Below are positions 1 to 7,187 of a stretch of DNA of 21,217 nt, one piece after another. The stretch lies in NCBI GenBank assembly GCA_023395575.1, contig JAEWZA010000321.1, positions 1 through 21,217 of the forward strand, in the 5' to 3' direction. A model generated the notes under the pieces. The model was given only the letters and a program-made list of their open reading frames with translations. It was not told the DNA's origin and ran no database searches. Positions within the stretch are counted from its first letter, which is position 1; every line of letters starts with the position of its first letter. This DNA is from Bacillota bacterium (GTDB taxonomy: Bacteria > Bacillota > Clostridia > Acetivibrionales > DSM-1351). Made by a program: the position numbers and the translations under genes.

Positions 1-1319
1 ATGTTGGACATGCTCCATTCTCACATACAGGTGAGAAATTCTATTTAGATGAGAATAAGGGATATGGATTATTACATAATGAATTAGTTAAGATAGTCGG
101 AAGTGATGATTTTTTAAATGATATTCCAATTGAGAAAAGTGCAGCAGCTGCACCACATGAAATTATGAGTGCCATTTTAGGCCTCAGAGAGTTTATTAAA
201 TTTTTTAAAGATAAAAATGAAAGAGAGTTTTTTGCGAGATGTATTACAGGTTATAAATATTCAGTAATTGATGAAGAAAGAAGTTTAAAGAATTGTTTTA
301 TCTCCTTATTAAACTCAAAAGTTATAGATGTTGATAAATTGGATTATTTAATTAGGGATGCTTTTATTACTGGCTTTGATACGGTAAATATTGATTATGA
401 ACGTTTACTAACTTCTCTTACAGTGATTAAAACAGAAGAAGAGTTCGAGTTAGGATATTATAAAAATGCAGTAAGTGTTATAGAAAATGTGGTATATGCA
501 CATGATGCTGAACGTAAATGGATTCAAAATCATCCAATTGTTCTATACGAAAGTTATATATTACAACATATTATCTCTCATTTAAGTATTAAGATGGATT
601 TTAAGAAAAAGAAATTATTCTCATTAGAATCATTAGGAAAAGAAGGACTGAACTTTGGTAAAAATCTATCAATAAAATTTATGTGTGATGATGATATTAT
701 TTATCTTATGAAAAATGTATTTCCCAATGAATTAAGTGAAGAATTTTTTGATCGTAACAAACGTAGACATCCAATATGGAAATTAGAAGCAGAATATAAG
801 GCTTTCTTTTTAGATATGTCTGAAGGCGGAGAGCTACTAAAGCGTTTTGAAAAGGCAATGGAAGCTACTGCTAATTATTTGGCTACAAGTACTACTTCTT
901 GGGTAATTGATGAAGAGTTAATTGGAAAAATTCAAAAAGAAGTAATTGAGCTTGAGGATAAGGAATTAGACACGAAATCTAAGAATGTCCAAAGAAAGCA
1001 AAAAAATGATATATTAAAGGTTATAAACTGCTTAAAGGAATATGCTGATGAGAAGAAAATAGAATGTGATTTTATTATATTGATGGCTTCACAGTTTAAC
1101 AGTGGATTTAGTAAGCCTGATTTTTCTGCAACGAATATTGTTTTTAAAACAAAAGATGGTGATAAGGTGGCGAAGTTTGACATTGCGTCATCAATTAAAG
1201 CGAAAGACAAAGCTAGAGACAATTTCTTTTATATATTCTATAAGCGTAAAGATGATGAAAATGCAGATATTGATAATACAGAAATTTGTAAGAGGCTATT
1301 TCTAGAATTTTTAAAATGA
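1..1319 (+). CDS. HD-domain phosphohydrolase, dGTPase/SAMHD1-like (5' partial)
   Basis: The frame is open from base 3 to the TGA at 1317-1319, giving 438 visible residues, so the gene starts upstream of the window and the ATG at 165 is internal. The first visible residues, VGHAPFSHTGE, are the segment that follows the HD pair in HD-superfamily dNTP phosphohydrolases (usual form HDIGHxPFSH). At about residue 102 of the visible part, DVDKLDYLIRDAFITG is the family's D-x-x-D-Y-x-x-R-D motif, whose Asp completes the metal site. These features are seen directly. From family knowledge the enzyme would hydrolyse a (d)NTP or related phosphoester in the cytoplasm. Substrate cannot be read from this fragment, because the HD pair itself is outside the window. 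The C-terminal 200 residues are charged and helix-prone without a motif I recognise. Relatives occur both as housekeeping genes and in defence loci. Confidence 0.85.
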   Translation, partial: VGHAPFSHTGEKFYLDENKGYGLLHNELVKIVGSDDFLNDIPIEKSAAAAPHEIMSAILGLREFIKFFKDKNEREFFARCITGYKYSVIDEERSLKNCFISLLNSKVIDVDKLDYLIRDAFITGFDTVNIDYERLLTSLTVIKTEEEFELGYYKNAVSVIENVVYAHDAERKWIQNHPIVLYESYILQHIISHLSIKMDFKKKKLFSLESLGKEGLNFGKNLSIKFMCDDDIIYLMKNVFPNELSEEFFDRNKRRHPIWKLEAEYKAFFLDMSEGGELLKRFEKAMEATANYLATSTTSWVIDEELIGKIQKEVIELEDKELDTKSKNVQRKQKNDILKVINCLKEYADEKKIECDFIILMASQFNSGFSKPDFSATNIVFKTKDGDKVAKFDIASSIKAKDKARDNFFYIFYKRKDDENADIDNTEICKRLFLEFLK

Positions 1320-1360
1320 TGCTTTATAGCTATATCAGGAACAATTAGTGGAGGTAAGAA

Positions 1361-2434
1361 ATGAAGCAATTGACTCATGGCGGAGATATTTACAGTAAGA
1401 GAGATATACCAGAAAATAAAAAAATCATAGACTTCTCTTCGAATGTTAATCCTTTAGGAATGCCTCCTGCAGTAAAAAGAGCAATTATAGATAACATAGA
1501 TGCTTTCAGCAATTATCCAGACCCATTGTGCAGAGAATTGATAGATGAAATATCAATATATGAAAATGTGCCTAAAGATAATATTGTATGCGGAAACGGT
1601 GCGGCAGATATAATTTACAGGATTGCGGCTGTAATAAAACCTAAGGTGAGCCTTTTACCAGCCCCCACCTTCTCAGAATACCAGCAGGCAGTAGAAACAG
1701 TCAATAGTACAATAAAATACCACTATTTGAGTGAAGCCAATGGGTTTATTATTGATGAAGCGATATTAGATATGTTATCAACGGATGTTGACCTAATGTT
1801 TTTATGCAATCCTAATAATCCTACAGGTGTTCCTATTGAGAAGGAATTAGTGCTGTCAATTGCCCATAGGTGTAAATTAAATAATACCTTTTTGGTGGTT
1901 GATGAGTGCTTTATTGATTTTCTTGACAATTCACAAAAGTTTAGTATAGTTAATGAACTTAAAGGCTATGACAATGTAATTGTACTTAAGGCATTTACAA
2001 AAATTTACGCAATGGCAGGAATACGTCTAGGCTATGGTATATGCTCTAGCAAAGAGATTATTAATAATATTTATAGTGCAGGACAGCCTTGGAGTGTATC
2101 AGTAATAGCACAAAAATGTGGTGTTGCGGCACTTAAAGAAACCGATTACGTCAATCAAACAAAAATAATTATTAAACAAAATAGGGAATACTTAATTGAA
2201 AGACTACGAATGCTTGGATTAAAGGTATTTAATTCAGAAGCAAACTATATTCTTTTTAAGTCTGAAAATAAGCATTTACAGAGAGCTTTAGAGAAGCAAG
2301 GGATACTTATTCGCTCCTGTGCTGACTACATAGGGTTAAATGACTCTTTTTTTAGAATTGCAGTAAAAGCAAGAGAAGATAATGAGTATTTAATAAAAAG
2401 CCTTGAAAAAATATTGAAAAATGCTGAAAATTAA
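1361..2434 (+). CDS. cobD: Threonine-phosphate decarboxylase-like PLP enzyme (CobD)
   Basis: This is a 357-residue fold-type I PLP enzyme. The opening HGGDIYS and IIDFSSNVNPLGMP (about residues 6-35) are typical of CobD, which decarboxylates L-threonine O-3-phosphate to (R)-1-aminopropan-2-ol phosphate for the cobalamin nucleotide loop. The PLP site is visible as NPNNPTG at 150-156, Asp181 in VVDECF, and the Schiff-base lysine Lys214 in FTKIYAMAGIRLGYG. GGAGG lies 6-7 bases before the ATG. No other cob/cbi gene is in the window. The gene is flanked by an HD hydrolase 41 bases upstream and by rpsF downstream, so the role rests on sequence alone. The main alternative is a HisC-type histidinol-phosphate aminotransferase, which is close in fold but lacks the HGGDIY start. 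Confidence 0.82.
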   Translation: MKQLTHGGDIYSKRDIPENKKIIDFSSNVNPLGMPPAVKRAIIDNIDAFSNYPDPLCRELIDEISIYENVPKDNIVCGNGAADIIYRIAAVIKPKVSLLPAPTFSEYQQAVETVNSTIKYHYLSEANGFIIDEAILDMLSTDVDLMFLCNPNNPTGVPIEKELVLSIAHRCKLNNTFLVVDECFIDFLDNSQKFSIVNELKGYDNVIVLKAFTKIYAMAGIRLGYGICSSKEIINNIYSAGQPWSVSVIAQKCGVAALKETDYVNQTKIIIKQNREYLIERLRMLGLKVFNSEANYILFKSENKHLQRALEKQGILIRSCADYIGLNDSFFRIAVKAREDNEYLIKSLEKILKNAEN

Positions 2435-2483
2435 GCTTGTTAATTGTACTTTTATATGTTAAAATACTTAATTGTATGTTAAA

Positions 2484-2489
2484 TATAAT
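2484..2489 (+). promoter_or_regulatory. Probable -10 box for rpsF-ssb-rpsR
   Basis: A perfect TATAAT sits about 10 bases before the proposed leader RNA (2499-2539). No good -35 is seen at 16-18 bases upstream, where the sequence is AT-rich. Transcription would begin near 2496. Confidence 0.5.
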
Positions 2490-2498
2490 ATTTTACAT

Positions 2499-2539
2499 CC
2501 TTGCTCTGTACTCATGTGACAGAGCCGTTGAGTCCGAGG
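2499..2539 (+). ncRNA. rpsF leader, probable S6:S18 autoregulatory RNA
   Basis: GCTCTGT (2503-2509) pairs perfectly with ACAGAGC (2519-2525). A CCG trinucleotide follows at once (2525-2527). Loop bases ACTCA (2510-2514) are exactly complementary to TGAGT (2529-2533), so a pseudoknot or an alternative stem is possible. CCTT (2499-2502) can close an outer stem with GAGG (2536-2539). Many bacteria carry an S6:S18-binding leader before rpsF in which an exposed CCG imitates the 16S rRNA site. The position, the CCG and the compact fold match that. Assignment to that class is an inference without a covariance search. Confidence 0.6.
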
Positions 2540-2553
2540 GGAGGTGACCAATA

Positions 2554-2838
2554 ATGTTAAAGAAGTATGAAACTATCTTTATTATCAATCCAGAGGTTGG
2601 AGAAGAAAACACAAAAGCTCTTGTTGAAAAGTTCAAAGCTATGATTGAGGCTTCTGCTCAAATTGAAAGTGTTGATGAGTGGGGTAAGAGAAAGCTAGCT
2701 TATGAGATTAAAGACAGGAACGAAGGTTACTACGTACTTGTGAATTTTTCATCAAGTCCAGATTTTCCTGCTAAATTAGAAAGAGTGTATAAAATCACTG
2801 AAGGAATTCTTAAGTATATCATAATAAATAAGGATTAA
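2554..2838 (+). CDS. rpsF: 30S ribosomal protein bS6
   Basis: The 94-residue product starts MLKKYETIFIINP and contains DEWGKRKLAYEI and EGYYVLVNF, the conserved strands of bS6, so both length and sequence fit. bS6 binds the central domain of 16S rRNA as a heterodimer with bS18. A strong GGGGAGGTGA ribosome binding site lies about 7 bases before the ATG. It heads rpsF-ssb-rpsR, and only 11 bases separate it from ssb. Control by the upstream leader through the S6:S18 complex is likely, because the partner bS18 is encoded in the same block. Confidence 0.97.
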   Translation: MLKKYETIFIINPEVGEENTKALVEKFKAMIEASAQIESVDEWGKRKLAYEIKDRNEGYYVLVNFSSSPDFPAKLERVYKITEGILKYIIINKD

Positions 2839-2849
2839 TAGGTGGATAT

Positions 2850-3284
2850 ATGAACAAAGTTATTTTAATGGGTAGACTTACAAAGGACCCTGAGCTTAGG
2901 TATACTAGTGGTAATAATACTGCAGTTGCAAGCTTTACAATTGCCGTAAACAGACGCTTTGCACAAGAGGGGCAACCACAGGCTGATTTCATTAATGTTG
3001 TCGCATGGAGCAAGACAGCTGAATTTTGTGGCAAGTATTTCACAAAAGGACAGCAGGTAGCTGTTGTTGGAAGAATTCAGACTAGAACCTGGGATGACAA
3101 TGAAGGTAAGCGCCACTATGTTACTGAAGTAGTAGCAGATGAGACTTATTTTGCTGACAGCAAGAGAAGTGGAGATGCTGGAGGGAATTATGGCGGTTCA
3201 TCACAAAAAGCTTATTCAGATACACCAGCGGCATCAGGTGATGGATTTTATCCAATGGATGAGGATGACGAATTACCTTTTTAA
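2850..3284 (+). CDS. ssb: Single-stranded DNA-binding protein
   Basis: This 144-residue SSB has an N-terminal OB fold (about 1-105, starting MNKVILMGRLTKDPELRYT), a glycine- and serine-rich flexible linker, and the acidic C-terminal tip DDELPF that recruits replication and repair proteins. It coats single-stranded DNA during replication, recombination and repair. A GGTGGA sequence serves as the ribosome binding site, 7 bases before the ATG. Its place between rpsF and rpsR is the standard arrangement in Firmicutes. Nothing is missing or unusual in the protein. Confidence 0.97.
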   Translation: MNKVILMGRLTKDPELRYTSGNNTAVASFTIAVNRRFAQEGQPQADFINVVAWSKTAEFCGKYFTKGQQVAVVGRIQTRTWDDNEGKRHYVTEVVADETYFADSKRSGDAGGNYGGSSQKAYSDTPAASGDGFYPMDEDDELPF

Positions 3285-3287
3285 TTA

Positions 3288-3371
3288 ACATAGCAATGTT
3301 GGTTTCCAGCTTGCGTTGTTTGGTAATTTGCTTGACATAAGTAATGTTGGAATAGCCAACTTGCATTATGT
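3288..3371 (+). repeat. Two related hairpins between ssb and rpsR
   Basis: Unit 1 (3288-3319) and unit 2 (3335-3371) share ACATA, AATGTTGG, CCA(G/A)CTTGC and a TT(G/AT)GT end. Each folds on itself. Unit 1 pairs GCAA and GTTGG with CCAGC and TTGC. Unit 2 pairs ACATAA and GTTGG with CCAAC and TTATGT around the loop AATAG, with a symmetric internal loop. They look like a duplicated hairpin. No U-run follows, so neither is a standard terminator. The role is unknown; mRNA processing, stability or control of rpsR is possible. Confidence 0.6.
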
Positions 3372-3449
3372 ACTAAAGTATGAATTAACCAGTTGTTTAT
3401 AAATGATAATAAGTGCTATTATATTTGCACTTGAAAGGAGAACATTTAA

Positions 3450-3743
3450 ATGCCAGGACCTAAGAGAGATAATAAAAGAAATGATAGAGATTCTTATGAT
3501 AAGGGCGAAGGAAAAGGCGGCATGAGAATGAGAAGAGCTAAAAGAAAAGTTTGCTCATTCTGTGTTGATAAAGCTACTGATATAGATTACAAAGATGTTG
3601 CTAAGATCAGAAAGTATGTTTCTGAAAAAGGTAAGATTCTTCCTAGAAGAATATCAGGAAACTGTGCAAAACACCAACGTCAGTTAACAACTGCAATAAA
3701 GAGAGCAAGACATATTGCTTTGCTCCCATTTACTACAGACTAA
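3450..3743 (+). CDS. rpsR: 30S ribosomal protein bS18 (zinc-ribbon type)
   Basis: The 97-residue product has the S18 core ([19 protein letters not shown], then [15 protein letters not shown]). A basic, glycine-rich N-terminal extension of about 30 residues precedes it. CSFC at 36-39 with CAKH near 72-75 supplies four possible metal ligands, the zinc-binding (C+) form of S18; many bacteria carry zinc-free versions. bS18 pairs with bS6 on 16S rRNA. GAAAGGAG precedes the ATG by about 8 bases. The 165-base distance from ssb is long for this operon and holds two hairpins, so rpsR may have some separate control. Confidence 0.97.
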   Translation: MPGPKRDNKRNDRDSYDKGEGKGGMRMRRAKRKVCSFCVDKATDIDYKDVAKIRKYVSEKGKILPRRISGNCAKHQRQLTTAIKRARHIALLPFTTD

Positions 3744-3761
3744 ACTTATATAACAACAATA

Positions 3762-3795
3762 GAAATACCGTTAGAGGATATTCTAACGGTATTTC
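3762..3795. terminator. Bidirectional terminator between rpsR and the DUF2461 gene
   Basis: A perfect 14-bp stem (3762-3775 with 3782-3795) surrounds the six-base loop GGATAT. A short T-rich tail follows on the plus strand. It sits between two convergent genes and can serve both. Confidence 0.8.
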
Positions 3796-3817
3796 TTTAT
3801 GCCTTCAACAGAGTTAT

Positions 3818-4489
3818 CTACTGAGCCTCAACCATACACAGGAAATCATAAATTGGTTTTAGCTGTAGGAAACTCTTTTTAAGCACGTCAGGTAATTCAT
3901 TAGAAAAGGCTAAATTAAAGTCGTTTTGAACACATTCAAAGTAAATATTTTTTCTGTCTAACCAGGTTCTTAAATTTTCTGGCTGCTCAGGAAACTTACT
4001 TCTTTTATACATATCTCCGCCTATTACAAATTTATCCTGGCCTTCATAGCATTTAAGTGCTTTAAAAAAATAAGGATGATTATTAATAATCATATCACGC
4101 ATATTTGCCATAGAGCTTGTTTGAGCACCATAATAACCAATTCCATAGCTTGAGCCACGTTGGTTGAGCTCAAACCAGTAACAGGGTGAAGTTGACATAA
4201 TGCTTTTATCTCTCAAGAAAACAAACCAAACATTATCTCTATACATGGTCTTATCTTTAGTAAAGCGAGTATCTCTACGAACTCTGGAAATAATTTTTGA
4301 AGGAACGGTTATTAATTGACTGTCAATTTCCATCATAGTTGGAGACAATTCGTTTATTAACTCAACGAAAGGATTATAAACCTTTTCTTTATAGATATCT
4401 TTATGGCTATCATACCAAATTTTTTCATTACGCATTCTATTTTCATAAAGAAATTTAAGAGCGTCTGCTGTAAATCCATTAAAACTCAT
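3818..4489 (-). CDS. DUF2461 family protein
   Basis: This is a 223-residue protein on the minus strand. It opens MSFNGFTADALKFLYENRMRN with KIWYDSHKDIYKEKVYNPF, and then has RRDTRFTKDKTMYRDNVWF in the middle. The F-L-x-x-L/N-x-x-N-x-x-x-W-x-x-x-H/N-K start and the D-x-R-F-x-x-D-K-x-P/M-Y segment are the hallmarks of DUF2461 (TIGR02453). Family biochemistry is not established, so no function is given. No signal peptide or membrane segment is seen, which suggests a cytoplasmic protein. Read on the minus strand, GGAGG lies about 10 bases before the ATG. It is a single gene, convergent with rpsR and divergent from the permease. Confidence 0.85.
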   Translation of the reverse strand: MSFNGFTADALKFLYENRMRNEKIWYDSHKDIYKEKVYNPFVELINELSPTMMEIDSQLITVPSKIISRVRRDTRFTKDKTMYRDNVWFVFLRDKSIMSTSPCYWFELNQRGSSYGIGYYGAQTSSMANMRDMIINNHPYFFKALKCYEGQDKFVIGGDMYKRSKFPEQPENLRTWLDRKNIYFECVQNDFNLAFSNELPDVLKKSFLQLKPIYDFLCMVEAQ

Positions 4490-4720
4490 ATCTTTTAACC
4501 TCCAATAAATTTGGGATGAGAAATATTCACCAGCACATTTGTTCTTTTCTATTTTGACAGATATGTTTAATTAAATCAATGTTTCTATGCCTGTTAACCA
4601 ATGGAATTAAATAGAAGAGACTTTTGTAGAATGTATTTCTTTTATTAAGGAATAATAGGTTAATAAAACATTTTTTTAGGAGTTTTATTTTACGTGTTTG
4701 TGTGGAGGCATGAATTTATT

Positions 4721-6172
4721 ATGGATAAAACAAAAAATAAAGGTCTATCCGCATGGCAACTAACTATGATGGCAGTAGGAACCGTAATAGGGGGTTCGTT
4801 TTTTGTTGGGTCATCAATAGCAATTAATGCAGCTGGCCCCTCAATATTGATTTCATATATAATTGGAGGAATACTGGTTTATTTTATATTGACAGCTTTA
4901 TCTGAAATGACAGTTGCCAATCCTGATTCTGGCTCTTTTAGAACTTTTACGGCACAAGCTTTTGGAAAAGGTGCAGGTTTTATTGTAGGGTGGGTTTATT
5001 GGACAGGAATGGTTCTTGCCATGTCCAGCGAAGCTGCAGCAGTATCAATACTCATAAGAGAATGGTTCCCCAATATATCAATACTATTATTAGGAAGTGT
5101 AATTATAATTAGCGTTACTCTGCTTAATTTATTGGGAGCTGACAAGTTGAGCAAGCTGGAGAGTGGATTGGCTGTAATTAAGCTTCTTGCAATAGCTTCC
5201 TTTATAATTTTAGCATTATTGCTGATAATTGGCTTTGTTCCAGGAATTGCTCAAGTTGGATTAGGAGAGTTGGCTAAGGAAGAATTTATGCCTGGGGGAA
5301 TAAAAGGTATAGCCGGAAGTATGCTTATAGTTATGTTTGCATATGCGGGCTTTGAAGTTATTGGCTTGGCAGCATCAGAATGTGATAATGCTAAAGAGAA
5401 TGTACCAAAGGCAATTAAGTATACAGTTATTTGCCTAGTGGGATTTTATATAGTTTCTGTTATAGTAATGTTGCCGTTAGTTGCTACTTCAGAACTGAAT
5501 GAAAATGTAAGTCCGATGGTAACAGCACTCAATAGATGGGGAATTGGTTGGGCAGGTACAGGTATAAATTTTGTATTGATTACTGCAATTCTTTCAACAA
5601 TGTTAGCAGCTATGTTTGGACTTGGAAGAATGATGAGATCTCTTGCGGATGAAAGTCTTGCACCTAAGTGGTTAATAGACAAGCAGGAGGTGCCAAAACG
5701 AGGAATACTTTTTTCTGGATTTTCTATGCTTTTGGGTTTGGGTTTTGGAATGTTGGTTCCAAAGGTATATATGTTTCTAACAAGCGCAGGAGGTTTTGCC
5801 CTGTTATTTACCTATGCAGTAATTATGGCTGCTCACATCCACCTACGCAAAAGAAATGGATGCCCACCAGACGGCAAATGTCAGTTGAAAGGGTATCCAT
5901 ATAGTTCATGGGTAGTTTTATTAAGCATAATTTTAATAATATTCAGTATGCCTTTTATTGACGGACAGGCAACGGGTCTTCTTGCTGGATTAATAATGAC
6001 TTTCGCATATTTTTTAGTATATATAGCTATAAGGGCATTTAGTGCTTTTCCTAATAACAGACTCTCAATTAATAACATATATAAATCGGGGTTTTTAGCA
6101 GAATTCTCAAAAGAGCTAGCACCATCTGATGATAAAAAAGAGTTCGAAGACGATATAGATTCTAAGGATTGA
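4721..6172 (+). CDS. APC-superfamily amino acid permease
   Basis: The product is about 483 residues, very hydrophobic, with roughly twelve membrane segments. The first helix carries MMAVGTVIGGSFFVGSS, the G-x-I-G-x-x-x-F/I-x-G substrate and cation site of APC amino acid transporters. Later segments include MFAYAGFEVIGLAASE, also typical of the family. It would import an amino acid across the cell membrane by proton or sodium symport; the substrate cannot be read. The frame can be extended to a GTG at 4694. The ATG at 4721 is preferred because GGAGG ends 12 bases upstream and the next residues, MDKTKNKGLSAWQL, form a normal cytoplasmic start. The acidic tail (about EFEDDIDSKD) is cytoplasmic. 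It is monocistronic as far as can be seen. Confidence 0.88.
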   Translation: MDKTKNKGLSAWQLTMMAVGTVIGGSFFVGSSIAINAAGPSILISYIIGGILVYFILTALSEMTVANPDSGSFRTFTAQAFGKGAGFIVGWVYWTGMVLAMSSEAAAVSILIREWFPNISILLLGSVIIISVTLLNLLGADKLSKLESGLAVIKLLAIASFIILALLLIIGFVPGIAQVGLGELAKEEFMPGGIKGIAGSMLIVMFAYAGFEVIGLAASECDNAKENVPKAIKYTVICLVGFYIVSVIVMLPLVATSELNENVSPMVTALNRWGIGWAGTGINFVLITAILSTMLAAMFGLGRMMRSLADESLAPKWLIDKQEVPKRGILFSGFSMLLGLGFGMLVPKVYMFLTSAGGFALLFTYAVIMAAHIHLRKRNGCPPDGKCQLKGYPYSSWVVLLSIILIIFSMPFIDGQATGLLAGLIMTFAYFLVYIAIRAFSAFPNNRLSINNIYKSGFLAEFSKELAPSDDKKEFEDDIDSKD

Positions 6173-6242
6173 GTAAGCTATAGCTACTTTAAAAATATAA
6201 GCTGCCAAATAATAATTACTATTAATTTAAGCTAAAGCAGTA

Positions 6243-6370
6243 TTAAACTTTGAAAAATTGTTACTATTCAGCCCTAATATATAGTTTATAAGTTTATAAA
6301 AGTATGTGCTGTACAGTGTACTATAAAAGGCTGAATGGTAACGAAAAATCAGCTGATATCAAAAGTTTAA
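6243..6370 (+). repeat. Nested inverted-repeat element between permease and DUF2007 genes
   Basis: Three nested arms are visible. The outer arm pairs TTAAACTTTGA (6243-6253) with TCAAAAGTTTAA (6359-6370), with one bulge. The middle arm pairs all 14 positions of GTTACTATTCAGCC (6260-6273) with GGCTGAATGGTAAC (6329-6342), including one T-G wobble. The inner arm pairs TATAGT (6280-6285) with ACTATA (6320-6325). The apex contains the palindrome CTGTACAG. No coding frame of note lies inside. It could be a structured leader RNA of the downstream gene or a small palindromic mobile repeat (MITE-like); the sequence alone does not decide. Confidence 0.65.
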
Positions 6371-6453
6371 ATATTATAACTATAAAAATAGTAGTATTAG
6401 TGGTAATATATAGGTAGGTAATTAAAGGCAGTTTTTCAAGGAAGGTGGTAGTT

Positions 6454-6798
6454 ATGGATACTAATCAAGAAAATATGAGTGCTGATGAAAGGCTAAAGCT
6501 CGAGCGAGAAAATGCTAATAATTGGGTATATTTAACTACGGCAGATAATGAGTTTGAGTTTAATGTCATTAAAGGAAAGCTAACACAGAATGGAATTATT
6601 TGCATTGGAAAGGGTAAGGATTATGATTTGCTTGATAGTGGACTATTACAGATTGTCCTAGGTCCTTGTATACCAATTCAAATTATGGTTCCAAGTGAAA
6701 TGTATGAGGAAGCGCTGCAAATAGTAAATTTGAAGATTAGTGATGAGGAACTTGAAGAACAAGCGATGAGTTCGGAAAAGGAAACGTCATTAGAATAA
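6454..6798 (+). CDS. DUF2007 domain protein
   Basis: The product is 114 residues from the ATG at 6454, which has GGAAGGTGG 6 bases upstream; a GTG nine bases earlier is less likely. After a short charged leader, residues 23-90 (WVYLTTADNEFEFNVIKGKL, then GIICIGKGKDYD, then QIMVPSEMYEEALQIV) match the small alpha/beta DUF2007 fold. That fold is related to GlnB-like signal proteins and is annotated only as putative signal transducing. The tail is acidic (EELEEQ onward). It has no membrane segment and no partner gene. The nested palindrome at 6243-6370 lies about 85 bases upstream and may be in its leader. The function is unknown. Confidence 0.75.
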   Translation: MDTNQENMSADERLKLERENANNWVYLTTADNEFEFNVIKGKLTQNGIICIGKGKDYDLLDSGLLQIVLGPCIPIQIMVPSEMYEEALQIVNLKISDEELEEQAMSSEKETSLE

Positions 6799-6900
6799 AC
6801 AAGACACTTTTACGATTTATGACCGTGTTGGTTGGAGTAATCTCAAAAAAACTATTGGCCTATATCATCAGATATTTCGCTGAGAGTAATTGCCTTGAAG

Positions 6901-6947
6901 ACTACCAAAACAAAGCCTGTGATTTTACTGTGCTTTGTTTTGGTAGT
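6901..6947. terminator. Terminator-like 16-bp hairpin
   Basis: ACTACCAAAACAAAGC (6901-6916) pairs perfectly with GCTTTGTTTTGGTAGT (6932-6947) around a 15-base loop. The following GTGTTTATG is a poor U-run, so this is either a weak terminator for the DUF2007 gene or another kind of inverted repeat. Confidence 0.55.
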
Positions 6948-7100
6948 GTTTATGTGGAGTAAAAAAGTACTTGAGTACCAGCAAATGTAAATATTATTTA
7001 AGCGTTGAAATATATGTATTTTTCTTTATTCACAATGCTAATAATTTCTCTGGAATTATCTCATTCCAAAGTATATATACTGCCTTTATAGTAAATACAG

Positions 7101-7129
7101 TTGGAAATCTTGGAAAAGAATGATATTAT
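7101..7129 (+). promoter_or_regulatory. Probable sigma-A promoter of pheA
   Basis: TTGGAA (7101-7106), a 17-base spacer and TATTAT (7124-7129) lie 58 bases before the pheA start. The -35 matches the consensus at 4 of 6 positions and the -10 at 5 of 6. Confidence 0.55.
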
Positions 7130-7187
7130 ATATTACTATGGGGACAGTTTTAATTAAAACATTTAAAAGGATGGATACAAGAATTAG

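Larger units (their letters stand above)
6799..7187 (+). other. Intergenic stretch before pheA
   Basis: No gene is seen in these 389 bases. They hold a 16-bp hairpin (6901-6947) and a probable pheA promoter (7101-7129). I looked for a T-box or peptide leader with repeated Phe codons before pheA and saw neither. Confidence 0.6.

Noticed and set aside
165..1319. ATG at 165 as the start of the HD protein
   Set aside because: The same frame is open to base 3 and encodes conserved HD-family residues upstream of that ATG.
4694..4720. GTG start adding nine residues to the permease
   Set aside because: The extension MFVWRHEFI lies over the GGAGG site that serves the ATG at 4721.
6949..7187. T-box or Phe attenuator before pheA
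   Set aside because: No T-box core and no short ORF with repeated Phe codons was found; only a promoter-like pair is visible.
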